DNA of 64,000 nt. Source: Hymenobacter fodinae. Its GTDB lineage: Bacteria; Bacteroidota; Bacteroidia; Cytophagales; Hymenobacteraceae. The translations under genes and the position numbers were made by a program. Shown here one piece after another: positions 16,693-26,154 of the stretch; position 1 is the stretch's first letter, and each line of letters opens with the position of its first letter. The DNA lies in assembly GCF_004745825.1 (NCBI RefSeq), contig NZ_SRLA01000002.1, forward strand, positions 1 through 64,000, read 5' to 3'. A model generated the notes under the pieces. It made no database searches, had not been told where the DNA came from, and saw nothing but the letters and a program-made list of their open reading frames with translations.

Positions 16693-19296
16693 ATGCTAAA
16701 CACCTTCATCGGCGACGCCGGGCACCTGAGTGTCATCGTTGCTTTTGTGGCAGCCACGGTAGCGGCGTATTCCTACTACATGGCGTCGCGCAACCAGCCC
16801 CTGGGCGAAACCGATGCCTCCTGGCTGCGGATCGGGCGCGGAGCTTTCTTGCTGCATGGCGTAGCGGTGGTATCAGTCATTGCGTGTCTGTTTACCATTA
16901 TTTACACCCACCGCTACGAGTATTACTACGCCTGGAGCCACAGCAGCAACCACCTGCCGGTGCATTACATGATTTCCTGCTTCTGGGAAGGGCAGGAGGG
17001 GTCTTTCTTGCTCTGGATATTCTGGCAAGTAGTGTTGGGCTTCTGCATCATGCGCTTCAATAAGCGCTGGGAGGCACCCGTAATGGCCATTTTTGCCGGC
17101 GTGCAGCTCTTCCTCACGTCTATGATTCTGGGCGTAGTGTTGGGCGGTGTAAAAATTGGCTCTTCGCCGTTTATTCTGCTGCGCGACTTCCTTGACATTC
17201 CCGTTTTCAAGACCAACCCCAACTTTATACCTAAAGATGGCACTGGCCTGAATGCCCTGCTGCAGAACTACTGGATGGTAATTCACCCTCCCACGCTGTT
17301 CTTGGGTTTCGCGCTTACGTTGGTACCGTTTGCCTTCGCCATTGCGGGCCTCTGGAAAGGTGAGTATACGAAGTGGGTACGACCTGCTTTGCGCTGGACG
17401 CTGGTAGGTGGCCTAGTGCTGGGCGTAGGTATCATGATGGGTGCCTACTGGGCGTACGAAACGTTGAACTTCGGCGGCTATTGGAACTGGGACCCGGTAG
17501 AAAATGCCGTGTACATTCCATGGTTAGTGCTGGTAGCCTCCTTGCATGGCCTTGTGCTATGGCAGCGGAGCCGCACGGCCCTGCGCACTTCTTTTGTGCT
17601 GGTCATTGCTACTTTCCTGCTGGTACTCTACGCTACCTTCCTGACTCGGAGCGGCGTACTGGGCAATGCCTCCGTGCACTCATTCACCGACCTAGGCCTC
17701 TCGGGGCAGCTGATTATTTACCTGGGTGCTTTCGTGGTATTGGCTATTGCGTTGCTGGCTTACCATTGGAAGCAGATTCCGATTTCTGAGAAAGAGCTGA
17801 CTACTTACAACCCCGAGTTGTGGGTGTTTGTAGGCGCTACTGTATTGTGCTTGGGGGCTTTCCAGGTATTGGTGACGACTAGCATCCCGGTATACAATGC
17901 CTTCCTAGGCTTCATCGGCGTTAAATCTAACCTGGCATTGCCCGCCGATCAGATTCAACACTACACCAAGATTCAGCTGTGGATGGGAGTAGGCGTAGCC
18001 TTCTTCTCTGGCCTAGCGCAGATTATGTGGTGGCAGAAGAACGATAAGTCTTCGCTGACCAACTCTCTGACGGTACCCGGTATTCTAAGCCTGCTCAGCG
18101 CTGCCCTCGTTATTTTGCTGGTGCAGTACTTCGGCATGACGATGAACCTGACCTACATCGTGCTGCTCACTACCGGCATGTTTGGGGTGCTAGCCAACCT
18201 GAGCATGGTACTTACACTGATGCGCCGGAAGGTGAGCCTGTCAGGTGGGGGCGTGGCTCACATCGGTATTGCGTTGATGCTATTGGGTATCCTGGCTTCG
18301 GCGGGCTATTCCAAGATCATTTCGCAAAATGTATCCGGGCTGCTGTACTCTCGTGAGTTCCCCGAGGAAACCAACCGCGACAACGTGTTGCTGTGGCGCA
18401 ACGACAAGGCGCCCATGGGCAAGTACGATGTGAGCTATACCGGTCAGTACCTAGAGGCTGATAAAGTCCCCGGCTACATAGACAAGCAGCTGCTGTTCCA
18501 GACCGCCGACGAATACAAAGCCCTGGCCCGTGCCGACATTAAGCGCGGTGACAAGGTGTATTACAAGGCTGGTGATACGGTGGAGATTCAGCCCGAAAAC
18601 ACGTATTACCGGGTAGAATATAAAGACCGCAAAACCGGAGAAGCCTTCGTGCTTTATCCGCGCGGCCAGGTGAACGAGCAGATGGGTGGCCTACTGGCTT
18701 CGCCCGACATCAAGAAATTCCTCGACCACGACATTTACTCGCACATCAGCGCAGTGCCCCCGCCCGATAAGGAGAAGGACTGGAGTGAGGTGAAAGAGCA
18801 CGTGTTGAGCGTAGGCGACACGATTTTCCTGAATGACTACTTCGCTGTGTTCCGGGGAGTGGAGCCTGCGCACCAAACGGCTGGCTTAGGCCTCGCAAAA
18901 GGTGATTTGGCTATTCAAGGCGACTTCCTGGTGTTTGGCGAAAATCGGCAGTACCATGTGCACCCAGTGTTTGTGGTACGCAACCGTATGATTGGCCGCG
19001 TACCAGACGAAGTAGATGACCTGGGCTTGCGCCTAAGCTTCCTGAACGTAGACCCCACTAAGGGCAAGTTTACTTTTGGGGTGAGCACCACGCAGAAGGA
19101 CTACATCATCCTGAAAGCAGTTGAAAAGCCCTTCATCAACCTGCTTTGGAGCGGTACACTACTTATGGCGGTTGGCTTCGGGATGGCCATCTACAAGCGT
19201 CGGCGCGACGTGGACGTGGCTTTGAAGCCCACGCAACCCGAGTCGGATGCTGCCCCGCGGCCCCGGCCTATTCAGAAGAAGCGCCAAGCCGCTTAA
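16693..19296 (+). CDS. ccmF: Cytochrome c haem lyase subunit CcmF
   Basis: 867 residues with a long series of transmembrane segments. The WWD-type haem-handling motif is seen as GYWNWDPVENA, with nearby conserved HPP (MVIHPPTLF) and TRSGVLG. A large periplasmic domain lies at about 560-820 and a final membrane helix precedes a basic tail. CcmF takes haem from holo-CcmE and attaches it to the CxxCH of apocytochromes. Start ATG 16693 is chosen; the longer frame from 16642 overlaps the upstream gene and adds a hydrophilic leader. It is last in the ccm transcript and is followed by a strong hairpin. Confidence 0.93.
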   Translation: MLNTFIGDAGHLSVIVAFVAATVAAYSYYMASRNQPLGETDASWLRIGRGAFLLHGVAVVSVIACLFTIIYTHRYEYYYAWSHSSNHLPVHYMISCFWEGQEGSFLLWIFWQVVLGFCIMRFNKRWEAPVMAIFAGVQLFLTSMILGVVLGGVKIGSSPFILLRDFLDIPVFKTNPNFIPKDGTGLNALLQNYWMVIHPPTLFLGFALTLVPFAFAIAGLWKGEYTKWVRPALRWTLVGGLVLGVGIMMGAYWAYETLNFGGYWNWDPVENAVYIPWLVLVASLHGLVLWQRSRTALRTSFVLVIATFLLVLYATFLTRSGVLGNASVHSFTDLGLSGQLIIYLGAFVVLAIALLAYHWKQIPISEKELTTYNPELWVFVGATVLCLGAFQVLVTTSIPVYNAFLGFIGVKSNLALPADQIQHYTKIQLWMGVGVAFFSGLAQIMWWQKNDKSSLTNSLTVPGILSLLSAALVILLVQYFGMTMNLTYIVLLTTGMFGVLANLSMVLTLMRRKVSLSGGGVAHIGIALMLLGILASAGYSKIISQNVSGLLYSREFPEETNRDNVLLWRNDKAPMGKYDVSYTGQYLEADKVPGYIDKQLLFQTADEYKALARADIKRGDKVYYKAGDTVEIQPENTYYRVEYKDRKTGEAFVLYPRGQVNEQMGGLLASPDIKKFLDHDIYSHISAVPPPDKEKDWSEVKEHVLSVGDTIFLNDYFAVFRGVEPAHQTAGLGLAKGDLAIQGDFLVFGENRQYHVHPVFVVRNRMIGRVPDEVDDLGLRLSFLNVDPTKGKFTFGVSTTQKDYIILKAVEKPFINLLWSGTLLMAVGFGMAIYKRRRDVDVALKPTQPESDAAPRPRPIQKKRQAA

Positions 19297-19313
19297 GGTT
19301 GTAACCCGAAGTA

Positions 19314-19370
19314 CTCTATAAGCAAACAGTCCCGGCTACGAAAGTTGCCGGGGCTGTTTGCTTATAGAGT
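19314..19370 (+). terminator. Hairpin after ccmF
   Basis: A 23-bp stem: CTCTATAAGCAAACAGTCCC at the left pairs with GGGGCTGTTTGCTTATAGAG at the right, around the loop TACGAAAGTT. It lies 17 bases after ccmF. The run of T is short, but the stem is very stable. Confidence 0.7.
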
Positions 19371-19542
19371 CAATGAAGTGGCCTAGACGCCCAATGCATC
19401 GCGTAGGAATGTCGTAACCACAGTGCTGAGCTATGCTCTAGGCCAGTAGGTGTAAAGCAGGCTTCAGGGTAACACTTTCTATACAGTAAGCGGCGTGGAG
19501 TTAAACAAGGTCAACTTCTGAAAGTGTGTACGATAATACTAG

Positions 19543-19582
19543 AGCATAAAAAAGGGCGCTAATCAGCGCCCTTTTTTATGCT
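19543..19582. terminator. Bidirectional terminator between ccmF and the T9SS cargo gene
   Basis: AGCATAAAAAAGGGCGCT, loop AATC, AGCGCCCTTTTTTATGCT. It is a perfect stem with A and T runs on both strands, between convergent genes. The rest of 19371-19542 holds no gene that I can see. Confidence 0.88.
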
Positions 19583-19599
19583 CGGTGTAATAAGCCGAA

Positions 19600-22320
19600 T
19601 TACTTCTGCACTACAATATTGCGAATCATGTAGTCGCTGCCTGACAACACTTTTAGAGTGTACATGCCGTTGGCCAGGGAAGAGAGGTCAAGCCGATTCT
19701 CGGAGTTGTCGCGGATGGTGGCGGTGTGCACGCGCTGGCCTAGCAGGTTCGTTACTTCCACCTGCATGGCTCCTTTAGCCTTAGCCCCACGTACTTCCAC
19801 CGTGAACAGGCCAGCTGATGGGTTGGGATACACATTCACCGCCCGTACTAGGGCATCAGATACGCCCGTCACTACTGAGTTGATAGCAACGTCATCGACG
19901 TACAGGTTAAACTGATCGGGGGCGCTGTACGCATGGAAACCAATGTATACGGTACCATCGGCGGCGGGTGTGATTGGCAGAACCTGGTTAGCGCTGGTGC
20001 CGCCCGTAGTAGTAACTAGGGCGGTGTTGGTGATATTCTCGTTTCTCCACAGCAAGTTTGTTTGTCCAGCCGGGGTTGTGGTAGCACCGTACTTCACCTC
20101 CAGCTTTTCAGCAGTTGCGAAGGTGGTGGCATCGGTCTTATACTTAAACGACAGCTGGTAGCGCGAGCCTGCCCGCAATGCTAAAGCCGGGGTGAAAAAC
20201 CAGTCGTCGGCGCCTTTGGTTGCGTCGGTGCTATTGTAGCTATACACCATGGCATTGGCCTGTGTGATGTTGCCACTAGCAGCAGTAGGCGTTTTCCAGG
20301 TATTATTATCGGCGTTGATGTCGGCCACTGTGATGCCGCAGGGCAATTGTAGTCCAACGGCCACCGTGCCGAAATCTTCAGCATATGGGAAAGCACTGAT
20401 AACGGGCGGCGTGCAAAGCGTAGTGAAAGCAGTAGGTCCTACCAGGGTACTCTGATCAGTGGTACCGCAGGTGCTTCGCACGTACAAGTCGTACGTGGTG
20501 GAAGCAGTAAGGCCGGTTAAAGTAAACGGCGAGGACGGGGCCGTTACGGTAGTGCCCCCGCTGGCCGGGTTGAAGCCGCGGGGACCATAAATGAGGGTGT
20601 AGCCGGTTGCATTGGCCGGGCCCGTGATGCTGACAACTGCTGTAGTGGCGGAGGCATTGCTTACCGAAACCGCGGAAGGCTGAAAGCACGTTGGCGGGGC
20701 GCCCGTAACCGCTTCAATCATAAAGCGACCAAAGCTTCGGGAGCTGACATCATTTGCATCAGTGATGCCGCCTTGCAGATCAGTGGTGAAAAAAGTGCCG
20801 GGTCGGGTTGGAACCTCGGTCTGCAGCGCCATTGGGTAAAAGGCGGTAGTGCCAGCAGGAGCTACGGCCTGGGCCAAACCCACGTGAAAGTTACCGGGTG
20901 AAACGACAACCGGCGCGGGGAACGTAAACGTCTTGTACGCATTCAGATCAGCGGTAGTAACCACATAGTCTGCGCTGCGGGCCAAAATAGCGCCACTGTT
21001 GTCCATCACCACCCCGTAAACCGTGCGGCCCACAGAATTTGCGTCGGAGAGCTGCGCATTCACCGCAGTTACAACGCGTGTAGTATTCGTGTTGTAACGC
21101 ACTGCAAAAATTCCCCCTAGCGTAACAGTCCGGCCTAGGCCACCTAAAGAAGGCACGCCAGCTTCGGCTACTGAATAGGTGTCCGTAGTTACCTGCTGCC
21201 TATAGGTAGCGGTATTGTTAGAGTTGTTATCATCATTGTCAACGCTGACACTGATAGTGTTATTCCCTTGAGCAGTAGGGGTAAACGCGTCAAACGACAA
21301 AATGCCTTCGAGCCCTACTGACAGCGAAGGAATAATCTTGCTATTCGTGAAGCTATTTGCGCCGGTTACCGTGAGCGTAACCCGCACATTCGCCATGTCA
21401 CTGAAGCCTTCATTGCGCACATATGCTCTGATAACGTGCGGAGTAGCAGAAGCGAGCGGAAGTTTACCTAGGCTATAGACAGCCAGTATGCTGGCATCAT
21501 TTGCTTTCTGAGGCTCAAACCGATACGTACGACCAGCATCTGGCAAAGCAGCCTTTCGGATGTTGTGCGCATTGCCCGTGTAAAGGCCGGGTACGAAGCT
21601 AGCGAGGCTCCAAGCTTGCGTAGATCCTTTGGTGACCGAGATGAGCTGGGTAGTACTGGTGCCAGAGCCTTTAATGCCAACCCCTACGGATTTAAAGGTA
21701 TCAGCGCCCGGACCAGCTGTTGCACTACCGTACACAAACTCAATCCGGTTGAGCGTTTCGTAGAGCTTAACTTGAAACTGAAAATTATCAAGCTGCTTGC
21801 CGATGCTGCCGGAAAGCTTGTCACTTACGTTCTTCCACTGAATAGTGCAGACCCGGTTGGGGGCGGTGCCAGAAGTAGCTACCCGGTACTCCGCCGTAGC
21901 ACTCGTGGCCGATTCTAAATCCACGTTGAAAGGCAGCAGCAGATTAGTTTCAGCGGCCGTATTGATTGGGCCACCCGTGGTAACTTGCGGGCCATTGTAA
22001 TAGTACGGCGCGGCTGGTGCTGCAGTGCCCAGCTTTATATAGCCGTTCGTGTTCAGGACAAAGTCCGTGAAGCTTTGGCCATTGTAGTTGAAGGTAAAAC
22101 CAATAGGTTGTGCTGCTGAATTAGCATCATCTGTATTGGCCGTAGCGATAATTGTACCGGTGCTGCCTAAGTCGGTGTAAGTTCCTGCTACATTGCTAGC
22201 AGACGCTAACGGATAATTTAAGGTTTGAGCATGCACCGCCGTGGCACCTGAGCCTAGGAAAGCCGCAAGTAGGACTTTACGCCAGGGTGCTATAAACCTT
22301 GTTGTGTACGAGTTTCTCAT
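19600..22320 (-). CDS. Surface or secreted adhesin-like protein with T9SS type A sorting domain
   Basis: 906 residues from the ATG at 22320, which starts a signal peptide (about 1-31, ending AVHAQ). A frame extending to 22383 only adds residues ahead of it. Order of regions: N-terminal beta-sandwich (about 35-260), CARDB-like stretch (about 265-370), a region of unknown type, a fibronectin type III domain (about 543-640), a cleaved-adhesin/MAM-like domain (about 640-815, DDWFFTPAL and LSFKYKTDAT), and a C-terminal type A sorting domain (about 820-906: VYPNPSAG, LGQRVHT, NGMYTLKV). The last domain marks it as cargo for the type IX secretion system, cleaved by PorU. It is alone on the minus strand. 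Confidence 0.88.
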   Translation of the reverse strand: MRNSYTTRFIAPWRKVLLAAFLGSGATAVHAQTLNYPLASASNVAGTYTDLGSTGTIIATANTDDANSAAQPIGFTFNYNGQSFTDFVLNTNGYIKLGTAAPAAPYYYNGPQVTTGGPINTAAETNLLLPFNVDLESATSATAEYRVATSGTAPNRVCTIQWKNVSDKLSGSIGKQLDNFQFQVKLYETLNRIEFVYGSATAGPGADTFKSVGVGIKGSGTSTTQLISVTKGSTQAWSLASFVPGLYTGNAHNIRKAALPDAGRTYRFEPQKANDASILAVYSLGKLPLASATPHVIRAYVRNEGFSDMANVRVTLTVTGANSFTNSKIIPSLSVGLEGILSFDAFTPTAQGNNTISVSVDNDDNNSNNTATYRQQVTTDTYSVAEAGVPSLGGLGRTVTLGGIFAVRYNTNTTRVVTAVNAQLSDANSVGRTVYGVVMDNSGAILARSADYVVTTADLNAYKTFTFPAPVVVSPGNFHVGLAQAVAPAGTTAFYPMALQTEVPTRPGTFFTTDLQGGITDANDVSSRSFGRFMIEAVTGAPPTCFQPSAVSVSNASATTAVVSITGPANATGYTLIYGPRGFNPASGGTTVTAPSSPFTLTGLTASTTYDLYVRSTCGTTDQSTLVGPTAFTTLCTPPVISAFPYAEDFGTVAVGLQLPCGITVADINADNNTWKTPTAASGNITQANAMVYSYNSTDATKGADDWFFTPALALRAGSRYQLSFKYKTDATTFATAEKLEVKYGATTTPAGQTNLLWRNENITNTALVTTTGGTSANQVLPITPAADGTVYIGFHAYSAPDQFNLYVDDVAINSVVTGVSDALVRAVNVYPNPSAGLFTVEVRGAKAKGAMQVEVTNLLGQRVHTATIRDNSENRLDLSSLANGMYTLKVLSGSDYMIRNIVVQK

Positions 22321-22470
22321 GCAAGCAAAAAAGGATGAAAGAGGATGAAATATCAGACGAATGAGCATGACTGTTAAGAGCACACTCTAAAGTGACAAGG
22401 TCTTAAATTTCTGCTAAAAAATCCTGCTTATTCCTTGTGACTGCGCAATGTTTAACGCCAAACCTTACGA

Positions 22471-23310
22471 ATGTCAAATTCATTAATTGAGCCACCCGAG
22501 GTCGGGAAATTGCGCATCGTTTTGCTCGGCGCCGGCCGGGTGGCGCAGCACTTGGCTACTGCCCTGCACCAAGCCGGACACACAGTGCTGCAGGTCTGGA
22601 GCCGAACGCTCAGCTCCGCTGAAGCCGTAGCTCGCCAACTGCCGGAAACCGCCGCTATTACCGATAGCACCGCTCTGGCCGCCGCCGACCTGTACATCGT
22701 AGCCGTGCCCGATGCGGCCGTGCCTGCCGTTGTGGGAGCGGCGCATTTCCCGGCGGGGGCATTGGTGGTGCACACGGCTGGCGCTCTACCGCTCAGTGTA
22801 TTTGAACAGTGGCCTAGCGTGAGGGGCGGTGTGCTATACCCGGTTCAAACGTTTAGCCCGGGCCGCACAATAGAATGGCAAACCGTGCCACTGTGCGTGG
22901 AAGCCGCTGATATAGCAGGGGAAGCCACATTACTAGGCCTAGCCAACACGCTAAGCGCCGACGTGCGCTTGGTAACTACCCCGCAACGGTTGCGCCTACA
23001 TATTGCGGCTGTGTTTGCCTGCAACTTTACCAATCATTTGCTGGGCATCAGCCACGCGCTTTTAACCCACGATGCGCTGCCGGTAGATCTGCTTGCGCCC
23101 TTGGTGCGTGAAACCATTGATAAGGCCCTGGTGGAGCCACCCTTCCAAGTGCAAACTGGCCCAGCGGCCCGTCACGACCAGACTACGCTAGCTCGCCACG
23201 AAGCTGCGCTGGCAGCCTATCCGGAGTGGCAAATTTTATATAAAATGTTGTCAGACAGCATTCAGCGGCAAGCGAGCAACGAAGCGCAAAACAACGAAGG
23301 GGCTTTTTAG
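22471..23310 (+). CDS. Rossmann-fold DUF2520-type protein
   Basis: 279 residues. The N-terminal NAD(P)-binding motif GAGRVAQHLA (about residues 21-30) is followed by a Rossmann domain like that of pyrroline-5-carboxylate reductase. The C-terminal half (about 150-275) is the helical DUF2520 region (AVFACNFTNHLLGIS, GPAARHD). The substrate is unknown. A KdsC-like phosphatase often lies near this gene in Bacteroidota, and one is found here 0.8 kb downstream. Confidence 0.82.
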   Translation: MSNSLIEPPEVGKLRIVLLGAGRVAQHLATALHQAGHTVLQVWSRTLSSAEAVARQLPETAAITDSTALAAADLYIVAVPDAAVPAVVGAAHFPAGALVVHTAGALPLSVFEQWPSVRGGVLYPVQTFSPGRTIEWQTVPLCVEAADIAGEATLLGLANTLSADVRLVTTPQRLRLHIAAVFACNFTNHLLGISHALLTHDALPVDLLAPLVRETIDKALVEPPFQVQTGPAARHDQTTLARHEAALAAYPEWQILYKMLSDSIQRQASNEAQNNEGAF

Positions 23311-23334
23311 CTTTGATTCCGGGGGAGGGGTATG

Positions 23335-23342
23335 TACCTTCG
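23335..23342 (+). promoter_or_regulatory. Possible -7 element upstream of the ferredoxin gene
   Basis: TACCTTCG is one base off the Bacteroidota consensus TAnnTTTG. It lies 33 bases before the GTG start and 24 bases after the upstream stop codon. Confidence 0.4.
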
Positions 23343-23375
23343 TGCCCGCATTTTGCCCGCTTCAACGCGCTACTC

Positions 23376-23705
23376 GTGAAAGTCGTTAATATCACCTTTA
23401 AGTTTCAGGACGGCCAGCCCGATCAAACTCATGTGGCCGCCCAGGGCGAATCTGTACTCGACGTTGCCCTCAACAACGACATTCAGCTGCAGCACAACTG
23501 CGGCGGCGTGTGTGGTTGCAGTACTTGCCACGTATACATTCTGCAAGGAGAAGAAGACCTCCCAGAAATCAGCGACAAGGAAGAGGACTTCATTGACCGG
23601 GCCGTAGATCCACGTATCAATTCTCGTCTTGGTTGCCAGTGTGTTGTGCAAGGCAATCAGGATGTGGTGGTAATGATTCCGCCCCAGAACTTCCTAGGCC
23701 ACTAA
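23376..23705 (+). CDS. 2Fe-2S ferredoxin, adrenodoxin-like
   Basis: 109 residues from GTG 23376. The longer frame from 23313 would include a promoter-like sequence, and its N-terminus is not ferredoxin-like. The cluster ligands fit Cx5Cx2C...C: C42, C48, C51 and then C87 or C89 (LGCQC); extra Cys occur at C46 and at the other of 87/89. This type serves Fe-S cluster assembly or P450-type electron transfer. iscX follows 100 bases downstream, as fdx is followed by iscX in the E. coli isc operon, which supports a role in cluster biogenesis. Confidence 0.88.
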   Translation: MKVVNITFKFQDGQPDQTHVAAQGESVLDVALNNDIQLQHNCGGVCGCSTCHVYILQGEEDLPEISDKEEDFIDRAVDPRINSRLGCQCVVQGNQDVVVMIPPQNFLGH

Positions 23706-23805
23706 TTCTCAGCTGTGCGTTGCCTGATTGTTGTCGTAAGCAACTTATGGCCCTGGCCACCCGGCAACTCTAGGCTGATACCTGCTAACTCACCCCCGAA
23801 TTCCA

Positions 23806-24042
23806 ATGAATCACTTTGAGCCACCCATTAAGTGGAGCGACCATGAAGATATTGCCATGGCGCTGTACGAGAAGTTCGGTGACGACTTCAACGAGGCTAA
23901 AATCTACCGCATCCGCTTCACCGACCTGCTAGAATGGGTTCTGACGTTGCCCAACTTTGAGGGTACCCGTGAGCAGGCTACGGAAGGCCACCTGGAGCAA
24001 ATTCAGGCTAAGTGGGTATACGAGTGGCGCGATAATCAATAA
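23806..24042 (+). CDS. iscX: Fe-S cluster assembly protein IscX
   Basis: 78 residues, slightly longer than E. coli IscX (66). Family features are visible: WSDHEDIAMALYEKF near residue 10, then IRFTDLLEWVLTLPNF and a C-terminal IQAKWVYEW. IscX binds IscS and iron and modulates cluster assembly. Here it follows a ferredoxin gene, but no iscS, iscU or iscA is nearby. Confidence 0.92.
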   Translation: MNHFEPPIKWSDHEDIAMALYEKFGDDFNEAKIYRIRFTDLLEWVLTLPNFEGTREQATEGHLEQIQAKWVYEWRDNQ

Positions 24043-24078
24043 GGTACTGGCCTAGCACCGCCTCGGCGCCTGCTGAGC

Positions 24079-24086
24079 TACCTTTG
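24079..24086 (+). promoter_or_regulatory. -7 element upstream of the KdsC-like gene
   Basis: TACCTTTG is an exact match to TAnnTTTG, 37 bases upstream of the ATG. Confidence 0.6.
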
Positions 24087-24123
24087 GCCCGCTCCGGCGG
24101 CAGAATACCTATTTGTCATCAGT

Positions 24124-24627
24124 ATGAGTGGACATAGTACTACGCTTGACTTATCAGTTATCAAGGCTTTTGTGTTGGATGTCGACGGAGTACTAACCGA
24201 CGGTACCCTGCTGGCTTTCAACTCCGGTGAGCAAGCGCGCGCCTTTCATATCCGCGACGGGTATGCTATTCGGCATGCATTGCGCCAGGGTTACCGCATT
24301 GCGGTAATCTCGGGGCGAGAGGAGGAAGGCGTCCGGAAGCGGCTGGAGTCGTTGGATATTCGCGACATTTTCTTGGGGGTAGATGATAAGATGAAGATCT
24401 TCAACAACTACATCAATACCTACCGCCTCGACCCCGCCCACATTGCCTACATGGGCGACGACGTGCCTGATGCCGAAGTAATGCGCCGTTGCGCCGTGGC
24501 TGCCTGCCCCGCCGATGCGGCCCGCGACGTGCGCGAAATCAGCAACTATACCGCCGAGTTACGCGGTGGCCACGGGGCCGTTCGGGAGTTGATTGAAGAC
24601 GTTATGCGTACCCAGAAAACCTGGTAG
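24124..24627 (+). CDS. HAD phosphatase, KdsC-like (3-deoxy-D-manno-octulosonate 8-phosphatase)
   Basis: 167 residues, the normal length for the cap-less KdsC class. Motif I is D19-V-D21-GVLTDG, motif II is VISGRE, and motif IV is YMGDDVPDAEVM. KdsC removes phosphate from KDO-8-phosphate in the synthesis of the KDO sugar of lipid A cores. No other kds gene is in the window, so the substrate is inferred from family resemblance. Confidence 0.85.
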   Translation: MSGHSTTLDLSVIKAFVLDVDGVLTDGTLLAFNSGEQARAFHIRDGYAIRHALRQGYRIAVISGREEEGVRKRLESLDIRDIFLGVDDKMKIFNNYINTYRLDPAHIAYMGDDVPDAEVMRRCAVAACPADAARDVREISNYTAELRGGHGAVRELIEDVMRTQKTW

Positions 24628-24670
24628 GCCTAGCCAAGCGGCCTATTCTCCGCCGCAACATTAGCAGTAG

Positions 24671-24713
24671 AAAAGCACAACCCCGTCCTGTTCAGGCGGG
24701 GTTGTGCTTTTCC
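24671..24713 (+). terminator. Terminator after the KdsC-like gene
   Basis: AAAAGCACAACCCCG pairs perfectly with CGGGGTTGTGCTTTT around an 11-base loop. Confidence 0.85.
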
Positions 24714-24731
24714 AAAATCCCTCTATATTTA
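24702..24731 (+). promoter_or_regulatory. Probable promoter of the cold shock gene
   Basis: TTG at 24702-24704, a 19-base spacer and TATATTTA at 24724-24731 fit the Bacteroidota TTG-N19-TAnnTTTG layout with one mismatch. It overlaps the upstream terminator and gives an untranslated leader of about 30 bases. Confidence 0.5.
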
Positions 24732-24765
24732 CCCACCAATCATTCACACCATTTCTTTTTATTTC

Positions 24766-24960
24766 ATGAAAACAGGAACCGTAAAATTCTTTAATGAGTC
24801 GAAGGGCTACGGCTTCATTACGGAAGACGGCTCGAAGGAAGACTTCTTCGTCCACATTACCGGCCTTAACGGGGGCCAGATCCAGCAGAACGACCGCGTT
24901 GAGTTTGAGACGCAGGAAGGCCGCAAAGGTGTTAATGCGGTGAATGTGAAGAAAGTGTAG
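24766..24960 (+). CDS. Cold shock protein, CspA family
   Basis: 64 residues, a single OB-fold cold shock domain. RNP1 is KGYGFI (13-18) and RNP2 is DFFVH (26-30). It binds single-stranded RNA or DNA as an RNA chaperone. It is monocistronic, flanked by terminators on both sides. Confidence 0.95.
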   Translation: MKTGTVKFFNESKGYGFITEDGSKEDFFVHITGLNGGQIQQNDRVEFETQEGRKGVNAVNVKKV

Positions 24961-24995
24961 ACTTCGGTCTGCTCAGATGATTGTAACAACTGAGC

Positions 24996-25030
24996 AAAGC
25001 CCCTCCCGCTTCCGGGAGGGGCTTTCTATT
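24996..25030 (+). terminator. Terminator after the cold shock gene
   Basis: AAAGCCCCTCCCG and CGGGAGGGGCTTT form a perfect 13-bp stem with a 4-base loop, ending in CTTTCTATT. Confidence 0.88.
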
Positions 25031-25129
25031 GCTAGGCCAGTTCTACTGGTTGAGCTTAGGGCGGTTTAGCCGTCTTTCAATTTAGCTGGGTGCATCTTTG
25101 CAGCCATTACCAGTATTGTTCCTTTTCCG

Positions 25130-26038
25130 ATGGCTGCCCCTGACCTTCCCCGCTCCAACCAGCCGCCTATGGCGGAACCTGGGCCGTTGCGGCGGCTAGC
25201 CCTCTTGGTGCGGCTGCCCAACCTGCTGATTATGGCCTTGTGCCTGCTGCTGGTTCGGAAAGCGCTGTTGCTACCTCAGGCCAGCTGGGCTCAGGTACTT
25301 GCTCCCTCGTTTGCGTTGCTGGCGCTGGCCGCCCTGAGCATAGCGGCGGCCGGCTATATAATCAACGATTACTACGACGTAAAAATTGATGCTATCAACC
25401 GTCCCGACCGGTTGGTGGTGGGCAAGGGGGTAAACCGACGGCATGCCATGGTTGCCCATTTGCTGCTTTCGGGGTTAGGGGTACTGGTAAGTGGGGCGTT
25501 GTCGCCGTTGCTGGGCCTGGTCAATCTGGGTTCGGCGTTGTTGCTGTGGGGGTATTCTGTGCGGTTCAAGCGGGTGGCCTTGGTGGGCAACGTTAGTATT
25601 GCCGCCCTTACGGCCGCGCTAGTGCTGCTGCCAGAGCTGCAGCTGCGTGTAGGAACCAAGCCCGTGTGGCTCTATGCGTTGGCCGCCTTTCTACTGACGG
25701 TGGTGCGCGAAATACTAAAGGATATTGAAGACATGCGCGGCGATGCCGAGCATGATTGCCACACGCTACCCTTGGTAGTAGGCGTGCCCCGCACCAAATG
25801 GGTGGCAGCTTTCTTCCTGGCTTGCCTAGGGGTCCTGATTATCGGCGTAGAAAAAGTGCTTGTCGAAACCGAGCAATGGGCCCTGGCGGGGTGGTTGTTC
25901 TTGCTGGTGCTGGTGCCACTAGGATGGATGGCCGTGCAACTGCGACGGGCCGACCGCCGTCGGCATTTTGCGCAGTTAAGCACTGGGTGTAAGCTGGTGA
26001 TGTTGGCGGGAGTTCTCTCCATGCTGCTAGTAGGGTAA
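25130..26038 (+). CDS. UbiA-family prenyltransferase
   Basis: 302 residues with about eight hydrophobic segments. The first Asp-rich motif is N79-D80-YY-D83-VKI-D87 and the second is DIEDMRGDAEHD near residue 200; both bind the Mg-prenyl diphosphate. Bacteroidota proteins of this type are often annotated as geranylgeranylglycerol-phosphate geranylgeranyltransferase, but menaquinone or haem O synthesis cannot be excluded from sequence alone. CATCTTTG at 25093-25100 is a weak -7 candidate. Confidence 0.83.
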   Translation: MAAPDLPRSNQPPMAEPGPLRRLALLVRLPNLLIMALCLLLVRKALLLPQASWAQVLAPSFALLALAALSIAAAGYIINDYYDVKIDAINRPDRLVVGKGVNRRHAMVAHLLLSGLGVLVSGALSPLLGLVNLGSALLLWGYSVRFKRVALVGNVSIAALTAALVLLPELQLRVGTKPVWLYALAAFLLTVVREILKDIEDMRGDAEHDCHTLPLVVGVPRTKWVAAFFLACLGVLIIGVEKVLVETEQWALAGWLFLLVLVPLGWMAVQLRRADRRRHFAQLSTGCKLVMLAGVLSMLLVG

Positions 26039-26154
26039 AACCGCAGAGGCTACTGTTGCGTTAGCTGAGAAGTTCGGTTCTGGGCTCCAGCTTGATTAGC
26101 TGCAACCCATGGGCCTAGGCCTATCCCCTTCACTTCTTCCTAAGCCATCCACGT

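Noticed and set aside
19371..19542. A small gene in the gap between ccmF and the T9SS cargo gene
   Set aside because: Only short frames without a start context or motif; the region has hairpins at both ends.
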